The notes under the pieces are model-generated. The model was given only the letters and a program-made list of their open reading frames with translations. It was not told the DNA's origin and made no database searches. From Branchiostoma lanceolatum (Eukaryota > Chordata > Leptocardii > Amphioxiformes > Branchiostomatidae), in the NCBI RefSeq assembly GCF_035083965.1, contig NC_089724.1, forward strand, positions 21,294,474 to 21,358,473: 64,000 nucleotides of DNA, in the 5' to 3' direction. Position 1 is the first letter of the stretch; the number at the start of each line of letters is the position of its first letter. A program made the position numbers and the translations under genes. Shown one piece after another: positions 11,501 to 24,109 of this stretch.

Positions 11501-14500
11501 AGCTTCTTCACAGGGTTAAGCTGAGGACGACCCAAGCGAAACACGCTCTTCTGGTCGGGCTGGAGTAAAGTCTATCTGTTTCGCGCCATCAACAGATAAT
11601 TCACGAAAATACGAGAAAAAAAATGAATTGCGAGTTACCCGATTAGCTGTTATAGACATCTGTACTCGTCAGCTCCTTTATTAGCCTACACAACAAGAGA
11701 TAAGCATGATTTCCTTACTTAAACACCCAAACGCATTTTGTAAGCGGACAGCACATTCCCGGTAAATTATAGTCTCTGCAAAATGTTATGAATAACTAAT
11801 TTCTGCCCGCTTTGTTTTGCAGAAGGCAGTGATTGCCAGTCAGACAATAGAACATTTACAAAACACAACCTTCCTTCCTTTTGTCTCCTCCCACCGCAGT
11901 CTGCAATATTTCTTCTTCGATTCATATCTCACATCCTGCGATCAGCTTTCAGAAAGATATCGATCAAGTAGTTCTAATTTTTCCATAGCTCAGACGTTGT
12001 GTAATTTGTTCCCTTCATGACTGTTTCACCGCATCCTAAGTAAGCCCTGTGTTGTTCTTTTGGAATAGATATATATCATTAAACAATATGGCAGCTGGAA
12101 AGACCGTATGTTGATCGTACTTGGACATTCTTGTGAAAGGTTGTGATGATTATAGCCTGTCACAACCCTGCCATCGGTATGTCCCTTCTGTTGACGTGTT
12201 TGTGTGTGGCGATTTAGCCCGTCTTGTTGTCCCCACATCCCTTATCTCTCCTCACAGACGAGCTTTCGACACATCTGGTTCATCTTACGACATTTTCTCA
12301 CGTTCGCACATGGCAGGAAACCTCTCAACTTGACCTGGATGTTCCAAAACGTGGCTGTCAGAATATTATTGAGTTTCGCGCTGCGGAGAAGCTGGGATGT
12401 ATGTTCACATCCCTGTCTGTCCGGGGGACGTTTGTCACTGGTCAGGTGTGACGGTGTCAGAGCGGGTCTGGGCTCTCTTCGGAAGGAAGGTCGGTCGGCA
12501 GAGCCTGCGGGCATACACGCAGAGGGCCTTAATAATAGGGGGCACTGCTTTAACATGCATAACATCGCCCTAAAGGTTACTTATGCAGCGGCAGTGTCAA
12601 CAGAAGTTTAATCGACTTCCTGAACAAAAGACTTTTATACGTGTCCTATGACCCCTGCCCCCGGGCTGGGCCTATAGATGCCTTCTGATTCAGGAGGACA
12701 AAAGATGCAAGAGGCCGCTTTTCCGACGGTCACGACTGAGACTGCAGGACATCGTCTGGACAACTCTCGTTCGTACGTCCACGCCGCTAAATTGCAGCTG
12801 AAATTTTCAGGTCTCAGCTTCAATGAATTTTGTCGGTATTGAGGTGATAATATTTTGCTGTGTTCTCTGTAATGAGGCTACCTTAAATCGATAAAGCGGT
12901 GGTGAACCCTTAATGATGACATCGCCTCATCTTCTCCTAATGACCTAGGTGCAGGGGGGCGGTCTGGTGATCGGGTTACACGTAACGTTACACCTCATGT
13001 GCTGTATTGTAGAAGACGTACTGTAGCATCGTCCTGGTTTAGAGTGGAGTTTAGATGAACGGCAAATCTAGCTAGTTAATTGCATATATGCAGCAAACTT
13101 AGACAAATAAGGCCTCGTCTTATCTAAAACGACGAACGTAAGTTATGTTAGACGAGGTTCTAGACATAGAATAAGGAGGGGCCTGTCAGTGTGTTTGAAC
13201 GTGGTACCCGGTCTCACCTCTCTTCATATTGGTTAGTCCCATGAACCTGTCACTACAAATCGAGGGGGTCACATCTTACAGCTTGCACCTCGTTATTTAA
13301 CTGATCGCTTCCACTATGGCACAGTGATATGTGCAACCAGCTTCAGTTGAAAGCCTGGTGAGAAGGATCACGGGCTTCCCCTGCAAATCACAAACAGCAC
13401 AGCGGCCTTCTGTGCCGTACCGGGTGCCTGGAGAGAAGTGTAATTGTGTCGGTTGTTCATCCGCGGATCCAGACCTTTTTATACAAACAAATCTTTCATA
13501 GCTGCTCTACAAGCTTTTCTCCCCAGTAAGTCACTTTAGTCCCCTGATGTTTGTCATGCCTAGCTGTCATAATAATGCACCTTGTGATCGCTTAAACCCT
13601 GTTCGGGCCAACTTAATCTTAAGGAATAATAAAATCGCCGAAAGAGATGACTTATGTGTAAGGAACGTGGGCGGGTCGCCAAACATAATAATTGGCGAAG
13701 ACTCGAAGAAGAATGCTTGGCGTTCTTCCGGCTAGCTTCTTAATTCGTTAAGGCACAATGGTGTGAAGGCGTTTTTGTTGGCGTTCCCAAAATGTACGTG
13801 CATTTCGCGGCGTTTTCCTCGTATCGGGAGCAGGCCATGTGCAACTGAAACTGTGCAAAAGTCTCTTCTGTAGGATGAAAATGGATCGGCCATTTTATAA
13901 AAAAAGTCTCAATACAGTCAACGATGTCAACAGACAACACATCTGCCAACGGTTTTTGTGATAAGATTACTGATTACGCAATATTACATAGAAAAGTCTA
14001 CCAGGAGTGTAGGTATAGTAGTATTAAATGCTAGATGAATCCTATCATTATGGTTCGTTGACTTCGTTCCTAGTCGGGAAGCCCCGCTGAAAAACATTCT
14101 GGTTGGTTCGCATCATCATGGTCTTTGAATACGGAAGACACTGTCTGACACTTCGGCATTCTTCTACTCTTTGTCTGCAGTTGCACGGCTTGAACATGGT
14201 GTTGTGACAACATGGCCGTGCTAAAGATTGGTGTAGAGCTGTGTAGGAAATAAGACGGAACACTGCGTCTGTACAAGGGAACCTCGTCCCGACCATGACC
14301 TAGATCGAAGAGATTACGACTGATCGAGAAAAAAGCTTACTAATTTGAATAACTGGAGATTTATAATTGTGATTTCAGAATAACAATATGGTTAGGATTG
14401 TAAAAATTTTCAAACGATAAGTTATGATTTGTGGAATGTTCGTTTTAAGTATTATTTGTAAAAGTATGAAATTCAGCCCTTTGGTTGCGATGTACTTTTC

Positions 14501-17500
14501 TTAGCCGATCGCAAGAATGATCACAATAAACCATTCATTCAGATAATGTCGGTACGAGCCGTTCTGAAGTTGAACATGATCGGCTGTTGTAAAAAGTGTA
14601 CATTCTTGTTCTTGCTTCCAGTTTCTGTCCATGGCCACTTGTTAATGAAACCAGCTCATCCTTGACACTTGTGTGTTGTTTTGATGCAACCAATGCCTTC
14701 ATGGTTACCTTCACGGCCACCCGCGTGTAGTTACCATTCTCTACAATCCTTGTTCTACATGATGACAGCATAAACCACTTCACACCCACACACCTAGCTA
14801 CACACCTCTGGCGACTTCAAATGTCCCGACAGGTAAATCAGAAGATGTTCGGGGACCACAAGAATCCCCCTCCCGCGGCTCTCTCTCTCTCCACCTGTCT
14901 CCGCCGGGGGCCTGGAGCGATCTGTCGATAATGCTGATCAAAGTTTGTTTTGACAGTAAATCCCGCAGATCTGTGAGTGTGACGACCCGCCCCCGGCACG
15001 CAGGGGTCGCGCCCTAACCATTGACAAATGTTGGCCCCGAGCTGTTACAACGTGCCCCGGTATTAGTAGTAACCATCACACTACACTGCGGAGTTTCCTA
15101 CCCATTCATCTGCCCAGGACATAGTTTCATCAGAACACTATCAAAAGATTGATCTATCTGAGTGGACAAAGGTTTAAGACGCATTAATTCTTGAGTCGAT
15201 TATGAGCGATAGAAACTAGACATTTGGTCAGTCCACAGGTAACGTTAGACGTTGTCTGTGCTCCACCTTTACGGCTGACGACGGACCGGCCGCTCCAAAA
15301 TGGCTCTCGTTTGTCTTGTAATTGTTTCATCCTTGGCAGAAACACGCAGGACAAGGCCGATATGATTTACAACCGAGCAAGAACAGGTCTGCTTTTTGTA
15401 CGACAGAACCGATTGTGACGTCCCTCACACCTCCCTGTCTGGTCATGCCGCTGATTCAATCTTGTCGCGCTAGAACTTAGTAGAAGACATGGTTCTCAAA
15501 TAACGGGGAAATATCTCTTCACGCAGTCCTTATTACAGGACAGCGCAGGGAATGTTTCAGTTTTGCTAGTTCGCTTGGGTACCTTCTTCTGTCATCTAGT
15601 AGGTACAAATACATCATAACACTCTGATTTTGATGCAAGTGGTTGGGAGATAACTCCTTTAGCATGCAAAATAATAATCGAAGGGAGTGCAAGGGAACGC
15701 AGGTGTGTGCTGGGGGGGGGGCAGACTTCAAAGTTCATCTGTGTTGGTAGAAGTCAGTCTGATTCAAGTTGTTCTGTCTGCATAACGTGACGTCACAGAA
15801 GCAGTGGATTGCTCATTCCTTGACAGAGACTGTCGAAAATTTGCGTAACTCCAATTTTTGTGTTGTCAATTACAGGTCAACTTTGATTCAGAGGAATACA
15901 GTTATCCCAAAAGTAAGGCAGGCGGTGGATTAAAGTTGATAGGTTAGGATAGGACCGAAGCCTGGCATGCCTGGAGTAAGAGAGACGATATCTGATAGGA
16001 GAATCTTCTACAGTTTCTGAAACAGTCCGTGGTGCTGTCCCGGTGATGTAAAACGCTCCGGATCCGTTGTGTCAACAATATTCCCAGCACGGTTAAAGTT
16101 TACCTAGAAGACTGTAAATGTGTCAAACGACGAGATTTGTGTCACAAATCACGGTGATGTGGCAGGTATGTGGAGACAGGACCACGGGTCAGGGATACTA
16201 CTACTAACGATAACCTACCTACTAACGATACCCTACCTATAACGTGCGTGAAAAGCTACCGTTGAAAAAGTGCATCAACATTGTGGCAGTTTTACTGTTG
16301 TTTAAAAACAGCACACTACAAAAAATGTGCTCTCACTGTGAAGAGAACACCTGACAGATGTGTAGGGGTAGATGCCGGTCAGTGGTTGTTTGACGTACTG
16401 GCGGCCGGGGAGAGAAGACGCACGGAGTGATGGCGGACGTTGTTCTGTCCAGTTTGTCCAGGCGGTGTACAGAATCTACACCCCTGCTGGGGTGGACAAA
16501 AGGAACCCTCCCTGTTAACGCCAAGACTAAAGCGCGCTGATCGCTTCAATTATGACCCCATCATGAAACAATACCACTCCAGTCCATCAAACCGCTGCAG
16601 GCACACCCGCCCAGATTTTCTTATCTCCTGTCAGCAGACGTTCTGTCGGCGATGATTGGTTTCCTGTGATGGACGTGTGTTCCCCTGGCGTCTCGGGCCA
16701 GTCCCGGGGACACAGGCACCGCACTGCACCGGCTCTTTCCTCTTACACGGGCCTGCGCGGTGCGATAGCGAACTTCTTCCTCTTTTGACTTTTCCAACAG
16801 GAAGTCGGAAGAAGCTCAGCAAAATCTGCGTTCGTGATGATGATGGTCAGCAAGAACGGGAGACGTCAAATCTTTCAAATAAATGCCCGGTTTATATATC
16901 AATGAGAAGAAGAAAGAGGAGGAGGAGGGTCTCACATACACTTGATGTTTGTACAGGCTGATTCATCTATTTGAACAATTACATTATCCGTTTAGCAGCG
17001 CATTACTTGACGACCAGAAACCACCAATATGTAAATTACTATGGGCGCGATGGAAAAACAACAACATCGCCGCCGACTGAGCCCCAGGCCTGAATACACG
17101 GGGTTTATAACAGATGTTCACGCCTTCAGGTTGTCATTACAATTAATATAATCGTTTCTCCCAATAAATTTGTTTTGAAAAGTCCATCTGTTTTTAAAAA
17201 TGTTCTATACATACGGTACAGATGCTCACTTTCTAACTGTCACAATGACAAGGTTCCCCAATTTTTCTTTTAAAGAGAATCACAAATTAGATTTGAGCGA
17301 AATAAAACTATATTCTCATTGCCAAATGGAAGAAACACATGTCGAATTACTTTTCTGTTGTAGATAAAGGTTTTTCAATTATCCAAAACCACATGAAAAA
17401 TGGGGAGGTACTCTGCAGACAGATTCGTGAAAGGAAGTTCCATTTGTCTTGTGTAAAAAGAAGGGCAGAAAAACCAACGACCACCCTGTCACTGGGGCAG

Positions 17501-18479
17501 CCGCTTGTGTTTTCACTACAATTCAATGGGACGGGGAAACGGACCGTCCAATAACGGGCGATTCAAATTCAATAAACGCACTGCGAATAGCTAATAGAGC
17601 GGGAACGCAGCGGCCAAGAAAGGGCGCATTCAAGCGGGCTACAATACCAGCAATTTGTTCGGGTAGCCCGCGTGTAGGCCCCGGGGGAAGATACTATCAG
17701 CCAGACCCTTCTTCTTTCGTAGCGTTATGTTTGGAAAACACACTTCTCCAGGCTTACAGAAGACAAAAAACTCAATCAGCGACAGAATTGCCTTGGAGTC
17801 GGGCAGGCACTGTCTAAACAAGTCGAGCTTTTTTACTTTGCATAACAATTTTCGGGGACAATAATAGCGCGGTGACAACGTACGCGCTTTGTAAAACAAT
17901 CTCACAACTTTTTTGTGCGACAAAACTGTTGTTGAATACAAGCACCGCTAACAACGTTCTCCGTCTATAGGGTGGACTATTTTGTTCTTGGCTGGTGCCA
18001 GACGTTGGTTCGACGTACAGAGCTGAAGTTTGACGTGACAGACAGGGCACCGTCCCCTGGGTCCCGGTAGAACCGACACATGCCTTTCTACTGTTGTCCT
18101 GTGTGTCAACGCTCTTGTACGCTAGTTTATGCATACCTTCGCAGGAGCTCAAAGGGGGCGCGAAAATTGCACCAAAGTAGTTGTGGAGATAGGACAGCCA
18201 TTATAGACAATGGTACCCTCTAATCACGACTCATTTAAGGTAATTCCCCCAGATTTGCGTCCCAAGGTTTTGCGCTAAGAGATAAATAGATACGTCTACT
18301 CACACTTTCCGTCCCTCGGGTGTTTTGTGCATCGCCACCGAGAAACCGAAGTAACTTCCTTCGGGCCCGCTGCGTACCACAGCCCGCTCTGTATCGAGGT
18401 TGAACCCGCTAACGACAACGGGGAGACTCCAACAAAGCAGACACACCACGCTTGGAAATCCAAACATTAGACGCGACAT
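2532..18479 (-). CDS. Integrin alpha chain, 5' portion (13 exons, no I domain)
   Basis: Coding exons in transcript order: 18304-18479, 8435-8560, 6469-6562, 6116-6219, 5678-5801, 5298-5346, 4827-4934, 4389-4602, 4058-4142, 3768-3867, 3494-3582, 3052-3191, 2532-2636. All phases agree; together they encode about 504 residues. The start MSRLMFGF opens a signal peptide ending near VVVSG, then FNLDTERAVVRSGPEGSYFGFSV, the usual start of an integrin propeller. FG-GAP blades follow (VLLVGAPRANW, LVLGAPGGYDWTG, YIAAGAPRHQHRGAVVFF, TDLLVGAPVYMDKG, DIAVGAPNEGGGAVYIYHG, DLVVGSYGTESV). Calcium loops are clear in blade 6 (DLNGDGFTD) and blade 7 (DVDVDDNRWPD), degenerate in blade 5 (DLTNNGVTD). SRPLVPYQVNASLSLDPP starts the thigh domain. 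There is no inserted I domain. Thigh/calf, membrane and cytoplasmic exons must lie left of the window. Alpha subclass is not decidable here. The donor of the exon at 8435 (GTCTTC) is weak. Confidence 0.9.
7302..7458. mobile_element. Foldback MITE, TCTCCAAGCAG family, copy 1
   Basis: An almost perfect inverted repeat: the outer arms run from TAATCTCCAAGCAGATCC to its complement, with a short central loop near 7380. It is flanked on both sides by GGGGGCTCA (7293-7301 and 7459-7467), a probable target-site duplication of 8-9 bases. It lies in the integrin intron between exons 3 and 2. The duplication length suggests mobilisation by a hAT-type transposase (inference). Confidence 0.75.
8561..18303 (-). 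other. Integrin intron 1 (9.7 kb)
   Basis: This long first intron holds no convincing coding exon on either strand. The ORFs in it lack family motifs and splice-site support. Apart from the foldback at 10314-10583 and a short tandem block near 16198-16245 (TACTAACGATA units) I see no ordered structure. Long first introns often hold enhancers, but none can be called here. Confidence 0.6.
10314..10583. mobile_element. Large foldback element in integrin intron 1
   Basis: Arms of about 120 bases pair across a loop near 10425-10450 (left arm includes TTCCCACTAGCGTTTTAC, right arm GTAAAATGCTAGTGGGAA). The inner arms carry the unit AAGCAGATACGGGG three times on the right and twice on the left. Homopolymer G and C runs mark matching points in each arm. 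Flanks AGGGAAGTATG and AGGAAGTATG look like a target duplication. Confidence 0.7.
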
Positions 18480-18599
18480 GTTCTAGGTAGTAAGAAGGCA
18501 TGGGTTGACCCCGTATGACAGAAACAACAGTGTCACCACCGGCCGTTACCACAGGCCCTACCTCCACTACGTCCCGGGACGGTCTGTAATACATGCAGA

Positions 18600-18660
18600 G
18601 GCAGCGCTCGGGCTACTTCCGGCTTCCTTTGGCAGGCGTGACGCTAACTTCCGGTCAGAA
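18600..18660 (-). promoter_or_regulatory. Probable promoter or 5' UTR region of the integrin alpha gene
   Basis: Two ETS-type sites (ACTTCCGG on +, CCGGAAGT on the coding strand) lie at 18615-18622 and 18647-18654, with a GCGTCACG half-CRE between them, 120-180 bases upstream of the start codon. No TATA box is visible. The role is inferred from motif clustering and position. Confidence 0.4.
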
Positions 18661-19570
18661 GAAAGCCCTTTGCTAGCATGATTACTGATTTATCGGTTCT
18701 TTCTTATACCATGAACTATGGAATCAGGGAATAAAAGTTAACAGAGACGCTAGAAAAGTAGAGAATTGTGTAGAGAAGACAAAATTGACAGCCAATTCAT
18801 GTCAAAGTTGTCATCAAACTAGGCAAGTCCAATAATAATATCAGATAAAAGTAATCTAAGACCAACTTCCTTGTGCCTTACTTGTGTTGCACAAAGACGT
18901 TTGTATGCATAAATGTACGTTCAGGTCTATCATATAATCTATTATGCGAATAGGAATTTCAAGACTCAAAGTTTGGTTGTAATTTCTTAGGCCAAGTTGA
19001 CTAAACTCTCTTATCGAAACCTTTAATAGAAAACATGACATTGAAAGAGAGCATTTCCAAGTGTCCCTTGTGAACTTTATCTTCCATGTACCATCAACAT
19101 TCCAGCCAACCTTTTAGCTACATGCACAGGGAGGGTCGCCCACAGTGAGGGCACGTGGTGTTGCCCCAACACCTGGTACACCACACAGATTTGATAAACA
19201 CTAAACCCTGGCGCGGAAAAAACAAAGCTCTCTGATGAATCATCATTGTTACGGTGTGTACATTGAAACAAGGCGACACGGTAACTTAAAGGGAAGAATG
19301 TTTTGGAAACAGAACGTTCCTGTAGACAAGTTTATGAACTGTCCTAGACTGAGCCATCCCAGCACGGTTGCTATTTCCCGTGGCAGAATTTTTTTCACGT
19401 GAACTACTTTGACCTCTGTTCAGTGTGCGCGGCTGGTGGTGACGCTAGGCCACGGAAACCCCTTTCTCTTTTTCACGGGAAAGCACACAAATTCGCCTTT
19501 AGGACGTCTGCATTTTGTCAATTGAAGTCTTATCACACAGCAGCCATTGGCAGGAAAACTATGATGTAAC

Positions 19571-19650
19571 TGTTGTTAGTGAAAATGACAACAGTTGTTG
19601 TTAGTAAAAAAGTGTGTTGTTAGTGAAAAAGTTGTTAGTGAAAAAGCCAG
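19571..19650 (+). repeat. Short tandem repeat, GTTGTTAGTGAAAA unit
   Basis: Imperfect copies of a unit of about 15-20 bases containing GTTGTTAGTGAAAA or GTTGTTAGTAAAAA repeat four to five times. Confidence 0.7.
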
Positions 19651-20274
19651 TGAAAATGTGACTCAAGAGTTGCTTCGCATTCATACGGCAGACGTCAAGT
19701 TCTCCCGGGATGTTTGTCACCCGCAACATGATCGTTTTTATCCCCCACACTATCTCGATTCTGCCACTAGTGCCAGAATTTACCGATTTGTTTTCTGCTT
19801 CCTTCCTCAAAACCAGGAAAATGCTGACAGTGGACGTCCCGACGACCATCAACTGCCGGATGGAAGCGTTATATGTTTTCCATTTAGATTTAGGTACCCT
19901 GTCTCACTCTCAGAACTGTATGTCATTGTCTGTAAACTATGACCATAAGCAGAAAACACGCGGGAAAACCTCAGACGAGTGTAGCACTGTATCACTAATA
20001 GTTCATACCCAGCAGGTTTTTGTTCGTCAAGTGTAAGGTCACGTCGTCAGGGGGAGGACAATTCCCCCAGGTTAGTCACAAGCTCCGCGCGAGTCCCTGA
20101 GTCATGTCGTTTGGCATGCAGTACTACAAGTCTAAAGTCCACGAAGGAGGAACTTCTTACTCATACATACACTTCTTACCAAACGAACGACACAGGTCCT
20201 ACAGGAGTTCGGTTGGATTGGGTTGTGTGTGGTTCTGCCTCTAGTAATTACTGAACCAAACGTAGCAAAGATGA

Positions 20275-20360
20275 ATGGTGGTTAACAGACAGATCGGCGG
20301 ACAGACAAACACACAAACAAACAAACAAACAGACAGACAAACAGACGAACAGACAGAACA
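20275..20360 (+). repeat. ACAA/CAGA simple repeat
   Basis: Low-complexity stretch of alternating ACAAACA and CAGACAGA units. The open frame over it is a composition artefact. Confidence 0.8.
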
Positions 20361-21487
20361 GTTAGTCGATCTTTACTCCCCACAATTCTGTATGTATAAA
20401 GTGGCAATGATTTCAGCTGTCAAACTCTGCCATGTACTCGAAAGCCGGTTAAGGTATTGGCACATACACGTTTTCATGACTTGCCAATTTAATAGATGTG
20501 CACAGTCCACAACTCATGACTGGCATAGATAGAATCTGTACACCTGTTGTATTTGATATACACGTGACAGCTATAGGCTTTAATTTAGATGCATAGAATA
20601 AACACTTGTTACCATTGTTACCCTGTCTACTGTTTGTACCCTTGCAATTAGCCTACGGGCATGAATTTGCAAATAAAAGTTATTCACTATCAATTTAACA
20701 TACTTAACGTCTTCTGTGTTGGGACAAGGAGGTTTCATATAGTTTTATATAAAGCCTCCTTGGTTGGGACAACAGGCAACACAAGCACTTTGAACAGTTG
20801 TCATGTTTGGGTGCCTACAGGGAGAAGTCTACAACCTGCCCATATTATGGTTTATTTCCACCGAGGATGATAACACGGAGGAACAGGTGGGAAGAAGCGC
20901 ACTGCGTCACGCCATGAACGAGACACGCAGCGTCAGGGAGGCTCCTGCGGGTTGGGACTGACAGTTCTCCCCGCCGCGGGCCTCTCCCACGCCCACAGGA
21001 CTGACATTAACCCCCAGCGGTTCAGGGGTATAGCGAACAGGGAAATTCTGAACACTTAGATTGAAAAAAATGCCAGTTCCTGTCAAATCTTGACTGCTGT
21101 AAGACTAAAATATAGGTTATGATGAACATGATTTTTGTTGGAAGAAGTGATACACAAGAACAAATTGTGGCAAAGACTACACTGTACGTTGGTTTACGTT
21201 TTTACTTTCCGAACACTAACAGAATGGACTCCTAGCGAGTGCAGTATGTCCTACAGAGCTGGGTTTACTGACAGCACTACACGACCGTCTGCCAATGACG
21301 TTACAGGAAATGGAAAATGTTTTAGCTTTCCAAGTCGTCCGAAGAATACCTAGAAGAAATCCAGGGCACTTGAAATTCTGGAGTTTGAAGCAAATCCCTT
21401 TGGATTGATTCATTCTTGGAACGTTCTACCGGAAAAAAATGTTTCAACAAGCTCAGATCAGGAGAAACCAAGATCGGACCTAATTAT

Positions 21488-21664
21488 TACTCTCCAAGCA
21501 GAGGAGGGGTTCCGGCTGGTTTTTGACGTGTTTTTAGGCGTTTTTGTCGGTCTTTCTACCTGGTAATGTTTTAATAAAACAAACACGACAAGGTAGAAAG
21601 CCCGACAAAAACGTCTAAAAACACGTCAAAGACCTACCGGAACCCCTCCTCTGCTTGGAGAGTA
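21488..21664. mobile_element. Foldback MITE, TCTCCAAGCAG family, copy 2
   Basis: Begins TACTCTCCAAGCAGAGG and ends with the complement. The arms contain TTTTTAGGCGTTTTTGTCGG and its near-complement, around a loop near 21560-21590. No target duplication is recognisable at this copy. The internal sequence closely matches copy 4 (36794-36982). Confidence 0.75.
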
Positions 21665-22274
21665 GAGTTTTGGGTAAGTCGTAATTTGTGTAAGTTATGT
21701 ACGTAGTTCAATCACAATTTGCGCTCATGTCATTGACAAGGAAATATTATTGAACAAAACCATTCCCCTTTTAGCAGAAAACTAACTAGAGAGAGAGCAA
21801 GAGAGAGATAGTGTACACATATGTGTGAATATGAATTATGAAAACAGGCCAGGTCGCCAGGGTTAGTTAGTCCACATGTTAATGGTAGTTGTACTTTTAT
21901 GGCTTTTCGCAAGAGGGCATCGCTGCCGAATGTAGGCGTTCACACAAATAGAGGAACATGATTGATCGCACATAGGAGGTTTTATCGTGATCGCACGAGC
22001 AGAGGAAGGAGAGTAGATGTTAACTTTGTCTCTGAATAAAGTATGCTGACAGCAAAGTCAGAAGCTTAAGGCAATGAAACAACCGAGTATGCGCGTGGTT
22101 AAACCAATGCCATTTCCGAAATATCTGAATTGTTTTTTGTTTGCCTGTTGGAATTGCATATCGGTAAACCGCCTCATGGCGTTACACACCAGGTTTGTAC
22201 TGAAGAGTACAAGCTGCATATCCGGGCAGATTGATTTGATCCACTCAAACCGGAAGGACACCTACTCTTTTCGA

Positions 22275-22475
22275 TAAGTGCGGTGGGTTCTTTAACGTGC
22301 TCGATGTGTGGCTCTCCTCAAACACGGTACCTGCATTTAACGCCCTTTCCACCCGAGTGATGTGAGGAAAGGCGTGCCAAAGGTCACAACGTCGGGGGCA
22401 TGTTAGGGGATTCGAACCTAGGACCTCTGGGTTCTGGGCCCAACACCCTGACCTTTACCCCAGCACGACGCCACA
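22275..22475 (-). mobile_element. tRNA-derived SINE
   Basis: On the minus strand a tRNA-like head has a B box GGTTCGAATCC (22408-22418) and an A-box-like TGGCGTCGTGCTGG (22460-22473) at tRNA-like spacing. Downstream comes the motif ACGTTAAAGAACCCACCGCA, typical of the body of widespread tRNA-SINE tails. The anticodon arm is not intact enough for a functional tRNA. Boundaries are approximate. Confidence 0.7.
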
Positions 22476-22598
22476 AAAGGACCGTTAAACATTTATGGGG
22501 AATGTGGAAATTGCACAAGGTTCACGAAGGGGTTGAAATAGTCGACGGCAGTTTGGTATCTAATTCGACAATTTACTCAACGCGAAGCTAGATCGGAA

Positions 22599-22687
22599 TA
22601 CTCTCCCTGTTGGCGGGGATAGCGGACGAAAAACGGGGCATATGATAAAACGGTCACGATCTTGCCCCCCCCTCTACTTGGAGAGTA
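22599..22687. mobile_element. Short TIR element, TCTCCAAG family, copy 3
   Basis: 89-base element with ends TACTCTCC and GGAGAGTA, flanked by a perfect 8-base direct repeat GATCGGAA (22591-22598 and 22688-22695). Only the termini match the foldback family; the interior is not an inverted repeat. The 8-base duplication is the hallmark of hAT-type insertion. Confidence 0.75.
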
Positions 22688-22966
22688 GATCGGAAGTCTT
22701 ACAGCCAAATTTCTATCCCAATGTTTCTACCGATGTTTCTTACCCGATAGAAGGACACAAATTAGACCGTTAAAGACACCGTAAACTGTTTACCACGATG
22801 AACCAATCAATGACGGAAGCTCTAACGAAAGAAGGCCTGTTATAGAACAGCGTAGGCGGTGCTCCAACGCGACGATGCTTTTAAGTGTTTTGATTGAACC
22901 GTTCATGATGAGGCGGCAGGTGTTGACATTTGCTGAGTCAGACTGCCGACGCAAACACTTGACTTA

Positions 22967-23201
22967 GGGCCCTGTCACACTTGTGCGTATATTCAAGGGC
23001 GCATGAGTTGCGCATTAACATTTTTTTTTTGATTTCAGTAAGGTTTGCGGGGAAAAAGTTGTTTTCTACTTTGACCCACCGTTGTGCAGCCTCGTGATCG
23101 AAACTAAGAAATCACTTATTTGGCTGCAAACTTAACCGAAACCAAAAATATGTTGATACGGAACTCATGCGGGCTTGTATATACGCACAACTGTGACAGG
23201 G
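22967..23201. mobile_element. TIR MITE, GGGCCCTGTCACA family (short copy)
   Basis: Ends GGGCCCTGTCACACTTGTGC and its near-complement (GCACAACTGTGACAGGGT), flanked by TTA on each side. The TIR continues about 60 bases (CGTATA...GCATGAGTTGCG). A 1.1-kb relative lies at 36544-37683. Confidence 0.7.
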
Positions 23202-23985
23202 TTAAACAAGAGTTCCGCGACCTCATATCTCCATGAACAACACTATTTATGCAAATGACTTACACATTTACATAATATATGCTTAATGATAAACAACTTT
23301 ATCTAACTTACACAAGTTGCAATATTGACAGTCCTATAATTTTCCAATTTGATGAATTTCGATGTTTTTGCATTAATTATGCAAATCAGGAATTTATTTT
23401 CATAATTGGTATCTGTTGATGTTCCACTTTCCATTAACTACATATGTTACATGTATTTGAGTCTTATAATGGAAAACACTGCAAATATAGATTTTCCTCA
23501 TTATCTAGGCAAATTAAGTCCCAATTAGCATAATTTGCACTTCATTGTGTATATCTCAGTCTAAGCTACCTTGCATACTAAATATCATGGAAATCCGTTA
23601 TTCCTTTGTTCATATATTCTCCTTAGAAGATTTTCACAATAACGGCCCTGCAGTTCCAGAGCAAGCTCCTAGGGGGCCCAAACCTACACCATTTCTTAAT
23701 TACATCACAAGCTATCTGCCACCAAAAAATCAAGACCATAGTACGTCCAGCTCAAAAGATACAAAAATTGAAGTGCTGCTGCAGTACCAAGGTCACATAC
23801 CAGGGGGCCCAAAATCGACCTTGAATTTTGGCTTCACAACACCCGCCCACATACCAAATATCATTGTAATCCATCCAGAGGTTCTTGAGTTATGCTGACT
23901 ACAATAGTCCGGAAACACACACACAGACACACAGACAGACACACAGACACGCCAAAAACAAATTTCCATTTTTCATAGGGATAAT
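23202..23985 (+). repeat. Interspersed repeat with (CA)n tail, + copy
   Basis: Starts TTAAACAAGAGTTCC, passes through an AT-rich part and then a segment open for about 100 codons (from 23589), and ends in a CACACACAGACAC tail and CCATTTTTCATAGGGATAAT. A second copy lies in reverse at 43263-44274 and a diverged piece near 39370-39660. No protein family is recognisable, so it is called a repeat. Confidence 0.75.
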
Positions 23986-24072
23986 AATGAGTGGGGAGAG
24001 GGGTCGTCTGCGTGCGTGCGTGCGTGAGTGAGTGAGTGGGTGAGGGGAGGGGTTGTCTGCGTACGTCTGCGT

Positions 24073-24073
<1 letters not shown>

Positions 24074-24106
<33 letters not shown>
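24074..24106 (+). repeat. (GT)n microsatellite
   Basis: About 16 uninterrupted GT units at the end of an interspersed-repeat tail. A poly-C run follows at about 24287-24306. Confidence 0.95.
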
Positions 24107-24107
<1 letters not shown>

Positions 24108-24109
24108 CG

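Noticed and set aside
12204..12611. Overlapping ORFs of 75-135 codons on both strands
   Set aside because: Several frames are open together, a compositional effect; no recognisable domain or splice sites.
19710..20036. 108-codon + strand ORF
   Set aside because: No signal, domain or splice support; codon content looks random.
22400..22475. Candidate functional tRNA gene on the minus strand
   Set aside because: A and B boxes are present but the head is fused to a SINE body and the cloverleaf is poor.
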